Source: Photobacterium sp. DA100
GTDB lineage: Bacteria; Pseudomonadota; Gammaproteobacteria; Enterobacterales; Vibrionaceae
NCBI RefSeq assembly: GCF_029223585.1
Contig: NZ_CP119424.1
Span: 1,116,001-1,180,000, forward strand
DNA length: 64,000 bases
Reading direction: 5' to 3'
How positions within the stretch are numbered: the first letter of the stretch is position 1; each line of letters begins with the position of its first letter. Shown one piece after another: positions 34,616-44,143 of this stretch. A program made the position numbers and the translations under genes. Under the pieces are notes generated by a model that did no database searches, had not been told where the DNA came from, and saw nothing but the letters and a program-made list of their open reading frames with translations.

Positions 34616-35827
34616 TCATTCATTTAGAGGAAACCATCGATATATACCCACAAGGCTTCCAACGCAGAGTACACCCATCACCCAATAAGCGGCCGATAAC
34701 CCCAACATGACGGCACTCCAACCTGCGAGCAAATAAGTGAATAGCCACCACAGATGGGTAAGCGAAAAATGGGCGGCAAAAAATGCGGTTGCATCCTCCT
34801 CTTGACATGATCGGGTGATCAAGAGCCCGGCAGGAGTCTGAATCAACGACATACCGGCGCCAAACAGCAAGCACACCCCAATAAACCCATGCCAACCCGG
34901 AAGCTGAGTGGCGATCAAAAAAGCGCAGACAATCATCGCACTGCCAAGCAACATAAATCCGCGCAGTTTTCTCCCTTCAAGCCAGCTGGGCAACTTCAGC
35001 GCGACAACCATAGAGCCAAATCCCACCACCGCCATGACCAGGGCGGTAGCTTGCTCTCCCCCTCCGAGGATTTGATTAACGTACACCACAGTATTGACAA
35101 TCACCATCGCGCTGGCGGTAGAAGCCGCTAGATAGCCAATCCATAAGGCTTTTAGCCTTGGTGTAGAAAGATAAGACTGCAAACCATGCTTTAATTGATG
35201 CAGCGGCCCACTCTCGCAAGGCGGAGCTGTTTTGATTATTGGAAACACACAAACCATGAGCAATATGGCTGAAAGCAAGAAGGTGAAGGCATTGAGAATA
35301 AACAATTGCCTAAAACCTAATACCACCAGCAACGAAGCGGTAAGCAGCGGGCTGATCAATTGTTCAAGATCATATGCCAATCGACTGAATGAAAGTGCCT
35401 TTACATACTGGTTTTCATCGGGAAGTACCGCGGGTAATGTTGCTTGATATAGGGGGGTGAAACCTGCCGAACACGCATTGATACAGAAAACCAATACATA
35501 AATCTGCCAAGTCTCGGTCACAAAGGGCAGAAACAAAATAAGACCGGCACGAACCAGATCCAACGTGATCATCGCAGGCTTCCTAGGAAGCTTATGGGCT
35601 ATAGCGCCAAAAACTGGAGCCACCCCGACATAAGCAATCATCTTCAAGGCAAACGCAATACCCAGAACAGCACTGGCGTCATCTCCCGCGATATCCCATG
35701 CGAGCAACGCCAGCGTCAAGGTACTAATACCCGTGCCTATAAGGGAAACTACCTGTGCCGACAGCAGCTTAATATAAGTCGCGTTTTTTGCCATCGGAAT
35801 AGATTCTGTTTGACTTAGAAGCGCCAT
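34616..35827 (-). CDS. MFS transporter, exporter-like
   Basis: A 403-residue major facilitator protein with 12 helices. It starts KNATYIKLLSAQVVSLIGTGISTLTLALLAWDIAGD, typical of the EntS/MefA-like exporter group. GAIAHKLPRKPAMITLDLVRAG matches the loop 2-3 motif. ATG 35827 is chosen because AGGAG lies 8 bases upstream; the GTG at 35836 touches that site. It starts 28 bases after the MurE-like gene on the same strand, so a two-gene operon making and exporting a product is plausible. The substrate is unknown. Confidence 0.87.
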   Translation of the reverse strand: MALLSQTESIPMAKNATYIKLLSAQVVSLIGTGISTLTLALLAWDIAGDDASAVLGIAFALKMIAYVGVAPVFGAIAHKLPRKPAMITLDLVRAGLILFLPFVTETWQIYVLVFCINACSAGFTPLYQATLPAVLPDENQYVKALSFSRLAYDLEQLISPLLTASLLVVLGFRQLFILNAFTFLLSAILLMVCVFPIIKTAPPCESGPLHQLKHGLQSYLSTPRLKALWIGYLAASTASAMVIVNTVVYVNQILGGGEQATALVMAVVGFGSMVVALKLPSWLEGRKLRGFMLLGSAMIVCAFLIATQLPGWHGFIGVCLLFGAGMSLIQTPAGLLITRSCQEEDATAFFAAHFSLTHLWWLFTYLLAGWSAVMLGLSAAYWVMGVLCVGSLVGIYRWFPLNE

Positions 35828-35855
35828 AATTGTCACTCCTCCCCCCCCGGAACGC

Positions 35856-37361
35856 TTATTTAACCATCAAATCTGCAGGTTCTTCATATTCAGAAAACCC
35901 AGCAACAAGCTGTAATCCGATGTTTTCAGCAGATAGGCGCAACGCATCTAGATCTCCCAAATACGGCTCGGCTTCATTCTTGTTGCTAGTGATGTACTGG
36001 TATTTCTCGTGGCCTTTACCGCAAAGCAGCAACACATCGCCTTGCTGAAGCTCAGCAGTGGCTGTTTTGATCGCCAACAGCCTGTCTTCCAAACAAGTGA
36101 CCGCTTTATCAGGATTAAATGGCAACTTGCTGGTTAGTGCGCTGAACAATTCATCCTGATTCACACCCAAGGGATTATCAGTCGTCAACACCAATCGCTC
36201 TGACTGGCTAAAGCACAACTCTCCGATACCAGCCGCATCAGCAAGCCTCTCACCTGTCACACCGATCACGGTAACAACCTTACCTGTATTATGTTCACGG
36301 ACATTGTGGTATAGATTGCTCAGGCTATCGTAATTATGCGCATAATCGAGGATCGCCGTGGCTCCATTGCTCAGCGGGTACACTTCACTCCGCCCTGGAG
36401 CTGGGATCATCACCTCGAAAAATGTCAATACCTCGTCAATTGGCATTCCCAACCCCAGCATAGACGCAATAATGGCAAGGCTATTTTCAATATTGAAACG
36501 AAATGGCAAGCTAGATACCACTTGATATTCTGCACCTTGATATACCAAGCTAAACTGGCTGCCACAGCATGCAGATCGAATCTTTGCAGCAAAGAGGTCA
36601 GCGGTTACATCAGTACAACTAAAAGTAATGACCTCACAACGGCTTCTACAGCGTTCTATCACTGAAAGGGACTGTTCATCATCCAAGTTCACAATGGCTA
36701 CGCCACCTGGTTTTAGCCTATCAATTAGTCGAAGTTTGGCTTGAATGTAGTCTTCACGATGTTTGTGATAATCAAGGTGATCGGAACCAATGTTGGTGAT
36801 AATGACAATATCGAAGTCGATATGTGTCACCCTATCCTGCGATAATGCATGGCTGCTCACCTCCATGACATGGTGAGAAACATCACGTTGCTCCATTGCA
36901 TGGAATAGGTTCAGCAAGGTAATGGCATCTGGTGTGGTGTTATCTAACGGGTAATAAACATCATCAAATGAACTACCAAGTGTACCTGTATAAGCTGATT
37001 TACCCTTGAGGTTGAGCAACTGGTTAAGGCAATAAGCGACGGTTGTTTTTCCGTTAGTACCTGTCACCCCAATATGCTTAATCTTATCTTGAGGATAAGA
37101 ATAGTATTGGTTGATCAAACTGACTGTCGTACTGTGGCTGGGTGTCACCAAGCAGGGCACTGCCAAGTCCAGAGGACGATTCGCTATCACGCCGCAAGCG
37201 CCACGCGCTACCGCATCTTCAGCAGACAAATGACTATCCCAAGTTAAGCCTTGTCGGCAGACAAACACATCACCCGACTTGACCTTCTGGCTGTGCGTCT
37301 TGAATTCCTTTACTGGCAGTGATGCTAATGACGTTAATACTTTTTGGTGGCTACTGTTCAT
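35856..37361 (-). CDS. MurE-like Mur ligase paralog with altered amino-acid selection motif
   Basis: A 501-residue ATP-dependent amide ligase with the full MurE layout: N-terminal domain with KVKSGDVFVCRQG, P-loop GVTGTNGKTTVAYC (about residue 98), EVSSHALSQDRV, TNIGSDHLDYHKHREDY followed by the AKLRLI lysine that is carbamylated in Mur enzymes, DYAHNYDSLSN, PAPGRSEVY and CGKGHEKYQ. MurE enzymes for meso-diaminopimelate carry DNPR; here it reads TDNPLGVNQDE, losing the arginine that contacts the diaminopimelate carboxylate. The gene is outside any dcw cluster and sits with an MFS exporter and a broken LysR gene. It may ligate a different amino acid, either for peptidoglycan modification or for a secreted small molecule. 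Confidence 0.85.
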   Translation of the reverse strand: MNSSHQKVLTSLASLPVKEFKTHSQKVKSGDVFVCRQGLTWDSHLSAEDAVARGACGVIANRPLDLAVPCLVTPSHSTTVSLINQYYSYPQDKIKHIGVTGTNGKTTVAYCLNQLLNLKGKSAYTGTLGSSFDDVYYPLDNTTPDAITLLNLFHAMEQRDVSHHVMEVSSHALSQDRVTHIDFDIVIITNIGSDHLDYHKHREDYIQAKLRLIDRLKPGGVAIVNLDDEQSLSVIERCRSRCEVITFSCTDVTADLFAAKIRSACCGSQFSLVYQGAEYQVVSSLPFRFNIENSLAIIASMLGLGMPIDEVLTFFEVMIPAPGRSEVYPLSNGATAILDYAHNYDSLSNLYHNVREHNTGKVVTVIGVTGERLADAAGIGELCFSQSERLVLTTDNPLGVNQDELFSALTSKLPFNPDKAVTCLEDRLLAIKTATAELQQGDVLLLCGKGHEKYQYITSNKNEAEPYLGDLDALRLSAENIGLQLVAGFSEYEEPADLMVK

Positions 37362-37499
37362 GCTGGTCTCACCCTCAAGGGCATGGTGCTAATAGTTGTT
37401 ATCTCAACGTTTCGTCGAAGTAATTCGTCAAAACTGTACGTCGAATAATGTCATCAATAATGCTATTTTTGCGCTATCGAGGTTATCAACGAAATCTAA

Positions 37500-38207
37500 T
37501 GGGGAGCGCTATCAATCATCCGCGAAGACATTCTTCTCCCAAATGTTTTTGAGCCGGAAGAATACCACGACAAGTTTATAATTGGCCTATCAGACTACGC
37601 AGAACAAGTGTTTGGTCCAACCCTTTTTGATCAACTGCTTAGTGATTGTCCAAACAGTCAGGTGTTATTCAAAGCCATCGATCCCTCCAACTGCGTATCT
37701 GCGCTTGAATCAGGTGATATAGACTTGGCGATTGGCGTGTTTAAAGCCCTTCCCGAGAGCCTAGTTCGCACCTTTCTGTATCGTGAGCGTCATGTCTGTT
37801 TGTTCGATAACTCTGTTTTACAAGTCAAATTACCTATCAGTCTTGATGATTACCTAGCGACTCCACAAATGGTGATCACGGCCAATCGTGAATTAACCTC
37901 TGCGGTCGATATCACTCTGACGGACATGAAAAAAAAACGAAAAGTCGTGCTTGGCTCCACCCGCTTTCTTACCTTACGCCATATGCTAATGGGCAGGCGC
38001 CTCCTTTGCGTCATGGCCGAGCTGGTTGGTCGCTCAGCACCAAATAGTGAAAGCGTCACGATTTGTGAGGCGCCCATCCCTATTCCAGATTTTGATATAG
38101 AAATGATCACCCGCCGCCGAGACAGTTTACACCCAAAGCAAAAGTGGCTTACTAAGCATGTTACCTCGATCATTCAGCAAAAAGTTGAAGAGCTGATGAA
38201 GGCATAA
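37500..38207 (+). pseudogene. LysR-family regulator remnant, DNA-binding domain missing
   Basis: The frame reads as a LysR effector-binding domain: FIIGLSDYAEQVFGPTLFDQLL, then LESGDIDLAIGVF and LGSTRFLTLRHML, typical of the second half of LysR proteins. Homology-like sequence begins at about 37503, just after an in-frame stop at 37497-37499. None of the three frames upstream encodes a winged-helix region. The longest ATG/GTG-started product begins at GTG 37608 (199 residues). About 85 N-terminal residues with the helix-turn-helix are lost. It is divergent from the MurE-like gene, where its intact ancestor would have acted. Confidence 0.75.
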
Positions 38208-38443
38208 ACTATAGATTTAAAACAGATATGAAACTTACGAAAACCCACAATAAAATACCGTTCAATTGTATTTGAAATCCAATAGAACAATATTCTTTTA
38301 CTGGCAATCAGCAAATTTTATCAGCGATATCAATAAGAGTAATTATCCTCAACCCAATAAAACAACGTATAAATACGCCATAGATTACATTTACTACTCC
38401 AAACACCGGCTTACACGGTAGGTCATCACTATGGTGAATTGAA

Positions 38444-39253
38444 ATGAAAAAACTCTTTGCTGTTCTTGCCGTTGCATTACTCGCTGGTTGTAACTCATCA
38501 AGTGACTCTACTGATGACAAGACACTACCACCAGCAACTCATTTACCTGAAATTGAAGTTCCGGAGAGACCGCAGCCTCAACTTCCACCCGAACACTTAC
38601 CAGGTGATGATACCTCACCCGATCGCCCAACCCCAGACAACTGGTATCAGGAAGTTTCAGACCGCTTTGGTATGACGGTTGCAGCGCTTCACAAAGCATG
38701 TAGCTTTGAGGGTGAGCATCTGCAATATGAGGTATTTACCGGTTGTAGCTGGCAAAATGAAACGCTGACGGTTACATATTACGTTGCAAAAAATACCGGT
38801 AACAGCGACCCTGGCGATAGCAGCAGCAACTTTGAACACAACTTCACCTGGGTAGTGAATGATGCCAACATTGATGCGGGGAAAATCTGGCCGCAAGCTA
38901 ATCATCTGGCAACAGGCCTAGATGGTAAAGAAATGCATATTGAGTATGGAAAAATATGGTATTCATTAAGCTTCTGCGATAATGGCCTCTGTACCGAAGA
39001 TGGCGAATATAATTACATCGAGCACCCTCTCAGCCATATTTCAGATAATAACCATGTTTTCTCTGATGGTACGCCACTAGATGGTGGGGAATCAGACTTC
39101 GTCATAGACTCATACCGTACGGCTGAACGACTGTTCTTTATCGTTCACTTTACAGACAACCATACAAACTATGTTTACAAACGCCCACTGATGATGGACA
39201 CAGCTTATCCTGCAATCATCTACGATGTCTTAGCACCTGCATTCGGCTATTAA
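38444..39253 (+). CDS. Putative lipoprotein, unrecognised family
   Basis: A 269-residue protein with a clear lipobox: KKLFAVLAVALLAGC, lipidated Cys at 16. A Pro- and acid-rich linker follows (residues about 20-65, repeated PP and PE). The C-terminal domain, about 200 residues, has paired cysteines (ACSFEG/GCSWQ; FCDNGLC) and aromatic-rich strands suggestive of a beta-sandwich. No family recognised. A strong terminator follows. Confidence 0.75.
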   Translation: MKKLFAVLAVALLAGCNSSSDSTDDKTLPPATHLPEIEVPERPQPQLPPEHLPGDDTSPDRPTPDNWYQEVSDRFGMTVAALHKACSFEGEHLQYEVFTGCSWQNETLTVTYYVAKNTGNSDPGDSSSNFEHNFTWVVNDANIDAGKIWPQANHLATGLDGKEMHIEYGKIWYSLSFCDNGLCTEDGEYNYIEHPLSHISDNNHVFSDGTPLDGGESDFVIDSYRTAERLFFIVHFTDNHTNYVYKRPLMMDTAYPAIIYDVLAPAFGY

Positions 39254-39260
39254 ACCACTA

Positions 39261-39292
39261 GCATTGAGAGGGACTCAGCTCCCTCTCAATGC
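39261..39292 (+). terminator. Terminator of the lipoprotein gene
   Basis: Perfect 13-bp stem GCATTGAGAGGGA / TCCCTCTCAATGC with loop CTCAGC, starting 8 bases after the stop; the tail CGCTTTTCCC is only modestly T-rich. Confidence 0.85.
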
Positions 39293-39418
39293 CGCTTTTC
39301 CCATTATTGCCCCTATGAAACATTGCTTAATCTCAGAATTCTGTTCGCCATTAAAAAGTTTCACCGCCAATGTCGTTCAGCTGATTAGTCTGCTGATATA
39401 CTTAAGGAAAATTTCGAT

Positions 39419-40387
39419 ATGGACTTTGTAATGACACAGCGTGATGCCAACAGCTTAGACTTGAACATGCTCAAGTTATTGGTCGTGTTATACCAAGAAA
39501 AAAATATGCGTAAAGCAGCAAACCGGCTACATGTCAGCCAACCTGCTGTGAGCCATTCGTTGAAAAAACTTCGTGAGCACTTTGACGATCAGCTGTTTGT
39601 CAAAGTCCCGAAAGGCTTGGAGCCAACGCCTTTAGCCCACCAAATTGCTGGTGTGGCCAACTCGTATCTAGAAGGCTTAACCAGAGAATTAAACAATCTC
39701 ACTGAGTTTGATCCTAAATACATAGATCAAACTGTTCGTATAGCAATCGCAGGGCCGATTTTGACATGCATTGCTGGAAGTTTACATAGAAAAATCAGGG
39801 AACAAGCGCCAAATATCCAGCTTGAAATTGTGACTTGGGCCCAGCAAACCCCAAATGACTTGGCGCAAAATAAAATCATCCTTGCGATTAACTACAGCTC
39901 CGTTCCGCACACGAAACAGATATACAGTAAAAAGCTCGTTGATTTCAATCCCACAGTGATTTTCAGAAAAGACCACCCTCTAGCATCTAAGCAACTTGAA
40001 CTGCCAGATTTTGCTAAATACGAGCTTGCCTCTCTAATCATTCCGGGCTGGAACGATCAAATCGTATATGCCGTTGAAACGTTGAAACAATACGGAGTGG
40101 AGGCAAAAGTCGGTATTCGCTCTGAAGTACTCCTTGCATTAATCGACGTCATCAGCCAAACCGATATGTATATCGCGCATAATGACTTCTTTCCGATACA
40201 ACATTTTCCACACCTCAAAATGAAGTCTGTCGCTAATTTAGTGGAGCCAGAGGACTATCAGCTCAGCGTAAACAGCTTTTGTCATATTAAAGATCACCAC
40301 AGCAATCTGGTGAACTGGCTAAGTGGATTAGTGAAAGAAAGTTTGCAAGAACAAATTGAAACCTCTGCCTGTTACTGCAAAGAGTAA
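39419..40387 (+). CDS. LysR-family transcriptional regulator
   Basis: A 322-residue intact regulator. Its winged helix reads LDLNMLKLLVVLYQEKNMRKAANRLHVSQPAVSHSLKKLREHFDDQLF (residues about 13-60), the canonical LysR recognition region. The effector domain starts near VRIAIAGPIL. A short Cys-containing tail (SACYCKE) ends it. ATG 39419 with AAGGA upstream. No adjacent divergent gene indicates its target. Confidence 0.9.
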   Translation: MDFVMTQRDANSLDLNMLKLLVVLYQEKNMRKAANRLHVSQPAVSHSLKKLREHFDDQLFVKVPKGLEPTPLAHQIAGVANSYLEGLTRELNNLTEFDPKYIDQTVRIAIAGPILTCIAGSLHRKIREQAPNIQLEIVTWAQQTPNDLAQNKIILAINYSSVPHTKQIYSKKLVDFNPTVIFRKDHPLASKQLELPDFAKYELASLIIPGWNDQIVYAVETLKQYGVEAKVGIRSEVLLALIDVISQTDMYIAHNDFFPIQHFPHLKMKSVANLVEPEDYQLSVNSFCHIKDHHSNLVNWLSGLVKESLQEQIETSACYCKE

Positions 40388-40549
40388 AAGAAGGTGTGCT
40401 AGATAGCGAAGAGCTCGAACACATTATGCGACTGTCTTTGTAAAATTTGATAAATTCACCCATTTATCAAACTAATCTTCCGAGGTTGTTTCTAAGTGAC
40501 TGCTTTTAAACTATGTTTAAAGAATAATTGAAACGGATGGAGAATTACA

Positions 40550-40753
40550 ATGCCGCTGCTAGCCTGTCCACTGTGTGAAAAATCGATTTCCAAACGTGCC
40601 CATGCCTGCCCCAACTGTGGTGAGCCGGACCCATTCCGTTACCATAGTCGAAAAAGTTGGATCGAACGCATTGTCTGGACAATGGTGATCGCATTTATTG
40701 TCATCTATGGTTGGCTGGAGTTACTTCCGATGTTTATTGAAGCGATTCGCTAG
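40550..40753 (+). CDS. Zinc-ribbon membrane protein
   Basis: A 67-residue protein with an N-terminal zinc ribbon, CPLCEKSISKRAHACPNCG (two CPxC pairs), and a C-terminal transmembrane helix (IVWTMVIAFIVIYGWLELL). Such short anchored zinc-ribbon proteins are common but functionally undefined. ATG 40550 follows GGATGGAGAATT. It is separated from the porin by convergent hairpin sequence. Confidence 0.75.
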   Translation: MPLLACPLCEKSISKRAHACPNCGEPDPFRYHSRKSWIERIVWTMVIAFIVIYGWLELLPMFIEAIR

Positions 40754-40902
40754 GCCGCTCAGGGAAAACGTTTCATTTACCATCAAAACTCTCTGCAACT
40801 GTCACGATAAACGGACTGGCTGTAGTAACAGTATCTCTGGCTGACAGATAAAAACACATTGTATCTGCTACTTTATATACTGTTACTATCTTGCTTTAAT
40901 TC

Positions 40903-40918
40903 GCCCGTGAGGGCTTTT
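40903..40918 (+). terminator. Short convergent terminator-like hairpin
   Basis: GCCC-GTGA-GGGC followed by TTTT, between the zinc-ribbon gene and the convergent porin gene, directly past the porin stop. The stem is only 4 bp, so activity is uncertain. Confidence 0.4.
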
Positions 40919-42227
40919 AAAAACTCACTCGGGCACGAAGACCCGTGACCCACATACTCTCCACACTGGAGGAATAGGCCGGGTTTGCCAGGTACTGCAA
41001 ACTAGGTGTTATTGCCAAATTATTTGATACCTGGAATCGATAAAACAGCTCAGTGGTTGATTGCGAATCACGGCTTCGGATTCCCTTTTCATCAAACTTA
41101 CCCCAGTTGACCGCCACCCCAATCAGGTCGCCGCTCGCCTTAAACTTATAAAGCATGCCTGCTGTTGCCGAGCGATTATAAAAATCATGATTCCCTTGCG
41201 AAAAGCCTATCCGGAAAAATGGCATATAGGTCTCCCTAAACGTCCAGTTGGCCCCGATTGCTGCCCCGTACACGGCCTCCTGTCCGACTTGGCCAGCTCC
41301 GCCAATATAGTCCTCCCGTTCATCCGTATGCCAGGCCATTAAATGAATATTTTTGTAATAGCGTTGATCTTTAGATGGTGTCCATCCTAGATGAACCCAC
41401 TTGAAAAACTCGGAACCACCATCAAGAAACGCCAAATCATCACCGGCAAAACCGTTGGCATCATTAATCCCGGCTATAACATATGTTGAGCTATCGAACC
41501 AATGGCCAGCCCCTATCCCCCAGCTGACATCAGGAAAAGTAACTGAAGGTTCTAGCAGTATATTCAAGTTTGAGAAGGTCGTCTGCGGATTTGCATAGCC
41601 AAGGATGTTCATATAATCATTGGGATCGAAACTACCTACGATAAACCCAGAATTGCCACCATTAAGGCTCTGGTTCCAGGTTAAAGTTAGTATATTAAAT
41701 TTCCCGTCCAAATCGCCAAAATGGGCGGCAGCAATACCGTAATAGCCAAATCCACCAAATGTACCCGGAGCAGTATCCGAGAAAGCGTGACGGTTATTCA
41801 CAACCATAGAAATTGAGCTGTAATTGCGGCTCCCGGCCCCGTTCACGATCCAGTTTGCGGCAATACGGAAATCACCGGATACACCGTAGTCGTCATAGCC
41901 TGCGTCGACATCGCTATAAGAGTGGTAAAGGGTTGCATAATGACCGGAAACTGATAGGCCGAACTCCTCATGCAGGTCTGCTTTGTATTCTCTCCAAGGA
42001 GCAATCCATTGATCTAACTGCGGAACCCGAACATAAGGCTCAGCTTGCTTATCTTCGTACAATTGTCCCTGGGGAGAAGTCTTTCCACCAAAATTGGGGA
42101 TCTCTTTATTCTGCTCTGCAGAGACCTCATTGGCTAATCGAGTTTTATCAGAAGCTTGAGTACTTACTGGAATCACAAGTGATACTATTAAAATCAAATT
42201 ACCGATATTCTGGCTTTGATTATTCAT
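40917..42227 (-). CDS. OprB-like carbohydrate-selective porin family protein
   Basis: Outer-membrane beta-barrel of about 436 residues. A signal peptide (IGNLILIVSLVIPVSTQAS) is followed by a polar segment, then LDQWIAPWREYKADLHEEFGLSVSGHYATLYH, typical of the OprB start, alternating beta strands, and a final SF with C-terminal Phe as required for barrel insertion. The substrate may be a sugar, but the neighbourhood points to peptides or amino acids. ATG 42227 is preferred to GTG 42242 because it starts the signal more compactly. Confidence 0.82.
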   Translation of the reverse strand: MNNQSQNIGNLILIVSLVIPVSTQASDKTRLANEVSAEQNKEIPNFGGKTSPQGQLYEDKQAEPYVRVPQLDQWIAPWREYKADLHEEFGLSVSGHYATLYHSYSDVDAGYDDYGVSGDFRIAANWIVNGAGSRNYSSISMVVNNRHAFSDTAPGTFGGFGYYGIAAAHFGDLDGKFNILTLTWNQSLNGGNSGFIVGSFDPNDYMNILGYANPQTTFSNLNILLEPSVTFPDVSWGIGAGHWFDSSTYVIAGINDANGFAGDDLAFLDGGSEFFKWVHLGWTPSKDQRYYKNIHLMAWHTDEREDYIGGAGQVGQEAVYGAAIGANWTFRETYMPFFRIGFSQGNHDFYNRSATAGMLYKFKASGDLIGVAVNWGKFDEKGIRSRDSQSTTELFYRFQVSNNLAITPSLQYLANPAYSSSVESMWVTGLRARVSF

Positions 42228-42260
42228 TATTATCTTAACCACAGACTGGATGATACTAAA

Positions 42261-42287
42261 TAAGCCCTGTTCTCAGGTCAGGGCTTA
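42261..42287 (-). terminator. Terminator after the RidA gene
   Basis: TAAGCCCTG / CAGGGCTTA 9-bp stem with a 9-base loop, followed on the minus strand by TTTAG. It lies between ridA and the porin gene, about 60 bases past the ridA stop, so the porin probably has its own promoter. Confidence 0.65.
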
Positions 42288-42344
42288 AGCTAAAAAACTT
42301 AATCGTTTATATTTATAAAAGTGTAGGAATTAATATATAGCCAG

Positions 42345-42692
42345 CTATACAATGGCTGTAATTGTCAACTCAACTAAACATGCTTCTGAAAACATTTTAG
42401 ACTCGACACATGTACGTACAGGGGCCTCATCACCAGCAATCCAGGTATCGTAAGCTGCATTAAATGATGCGTAGTCTTTTTCAATATCCTTCAGGTGTAC
42501 CAAGATACTCACAACTTTAGACTTATCACTTCCGCACTCAGCGAGTAGTTCATCTACTTGAGCAAACGTATTATCTGCTTGTCCTTTAATGTCCAGAGTC
42601 TGATCTGTTGAAAACTGACCACATAGATAAACCGTATTGTTCACGATTTTCGCTTTGCAATAACGCCCCATAGGACTAATAGTTTTAATCAT
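42345..42692 (-). CDS. RidA-family (YjgF) enamine/imine deaminase
   Basis: About 115 residues from ATG 42692, which has GGAAAA upstream; a longer TTG-started frame adds 30 residues without a ribosome-binding site. Typical features are VYLCGQFSTDQ, DIKGQADNTFAQVDELLAECG, KVVSILVHLKDIEKDYASFNAAYDTWI and APVRTCVES with the arginine that holds the substrate carboxylate. RidA hydrolyses 2-aminoacrylate released by serine/threonine dehydratases; a serine lyase gene lies 2.6 kb away in this locus. It follows the dipeptidase gene by about 108 bases on the same strand. Confidence 0.88.
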   Translation of the reverse strand: MIKTISPMGRYCKAKIVNNTVYLCGQFSTDQTLDIKGQADNTFAQVDELLAECGSDKSKVVSILVHLKDIEKDYASFNAAYDTWIAGDEAPVRTCVESKMFSEACLVELTITAIV

Positions 42693-42800
42693 TTCAATTT
42701 TCCAGGTGAAAAATGTATCAGAACAAATTGATGGTTTAATATAAGATCTACCAATACTTATATACTTACCATTTGGTAACAATTAATTAGATTTTAATGC

Positions 42801-44078
42801 TTAATTCCAATTAGCCGCGTAGACACGCATCAGGTTTTCACCCAGAAAGCCGCGAACGTCTTTTTCTGACCAACCATACTTCTCTTCAAGAATACGAGCA
42901 ACAGCCCAAATGTCACGAGCACTTACATTTTGCATATATCCACCGAACCCTTTCTCAGGCGGATAAATATCCACATTAGGCACCTGCCCCATCAACATCT
43001 CTTCATATGCATGAAGGTAGTCTGTGGAGAAGCAAGTTTTGTCACGACCTACAAGATTTGCTGTATATTCAACGTGCTCAGCAAAAATTTCTGGTGTCGC
43101 TTCGCCTGTAGGACCAAGAAAAAGACCAATACCAGTCGAACAAATAGCCCCTCCGGTAGAAGCAACCGCTTTAATAGCTTCATCACTCATATTGCGACTG
43201 ACATCGTAGACCCCGGCAGCGTTTGAATGAGATGCCAAAATAGGCTTGGTAGAATACTTAGCCGCGTCAATAGCTGTCTGATCTGACGAATGAGATACAT
43301 CAATAACCATTCCGTACTTGTTCATCTGACGAATATACTGCTTACCTAATTCCGTGATACCTTCGTCTTTATCGGTACGGCTAACAGCACTACCGGTCGC
43401 CAAAGGGTTATTTCCGTTATACACAAAATTCATGGCACGTATGCCTGCTTCTTTGGCTTTTTTTATGTTGGCTAGATCTTTGACGACGAAATCTGCACCT
43501 TGTGTGTTATACATCAGTGCCATTTTGCCTTCATCCTTCGCCTCGCGGATGTCATCTACGGTATCTACATGGGTCAATTTCATACCGTCAGCGACATTAT
43601 TGGACTGAAGGATACGCTGAAACGGGTCACTCCCATCACTTCCGTCTGTCGGAAATGCATAGACAGTAGCCGATGCCATAGTCATACCAGCATTGTAGTT
43701 AGCCAAAAGACCACGAGCAAAAGACTCTTCTGTGTTATCTACGATACCTACAGAATTGGGAAGAATTGAATTGATAGCAATTGCATCTTGATATTTAACC
43801 CTGTAAGGAATGTCCTTAGTTTTTGCAAGATCAGAGCTTGTGTTTTCGTAAAATTCTACTAAGTGCTTCACTCGCTGTTTGAGTTGCTCTTTAGTCTTTC
43901 CACGCGGGTTCCATAGAGGAGCTTTAACATCCACATTACTAATAACTTTGCCGTTGACCTCATATTGAGGAGCGGTATCGCTATAACCTTGATGGATCGG
44001 CTGAATTGTCGCATCAGCCGCGAAAACAGAAACAGATAAAGCAGCAGAGGTAGCAATAGCTATCGTTGATAATTTCAT
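42801..44078 (-). CDS. Exported M19 (membrane/renal) dipeptidase
   Basis: A 425-residue member of the M19 dipeptidase family with a signal peptide (MKLSTIAIATSAALSVSVFA), so periplasmic. The conserved IDVSHSSDQT (His) and ILASHSNA (His) are present, together with RNMSDEAIKAVASTGG. The N-terminal HxD of classical M19 enzymes and the glutamate are replaced (YQDAIAINS; MYNTQGADF), as I recall for the subgroup with a GFQN-like motif. Metal binding may therefore differ, and dipeptide hydrolysis is an inference from family. It is the first gene before ridA, preceded by a motif shared with the serine lyase promoter. Confidence 0.8.
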   Translation of the reverse strand: MKLSTIAIATSAALSVSVFAADATIQPIHQGYSDTAPQYEVNGKVISNVDVKAPLWNPRGKTKEQLKQRVKHLVEFYENTSSDLAKTKDIPYRVKYQDAIAINSILPNSVGIVDNTEESFARGLLANYNAGMTMASATVYAFPTDGSDGSDPFQRILQSNNVADGMKLTHVDTVDDIREAKDEGKMALMYNTQGADFVVKDLANIKKAKEAGIRAMNFVYNGNNPLATGSAVSRTDKDEGITELGKQYIRQMNKYGMVIDVSHSSDQTAIDAAKYSTKPILASHSNAAGVYDVSRNMSDEAIKAVASTGGAICSTGIGLFLGPTGEATPEIFAEHVEYTANLVGRDKTCFSTDYLHAYEEMLMGQVPNVDIYPPEKGFGGYMQNVSARDIWAVARILEEKYGWSEKDVRGFLGENLMRVYAANWN

Positions 44079-44143
44079 ATCAGTGACCTTTTAATGGTTA
44101 TCGGTATAGAAGCTATGCTAGCGACAAATAGCGCCACAGACCT

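Noticed and set aside
37396..37581. 61-residue frame as the missing LysR N-terminus
   Set aside because: Translation does not resemble a LysR helix-turn-helix in this or the other two frames.
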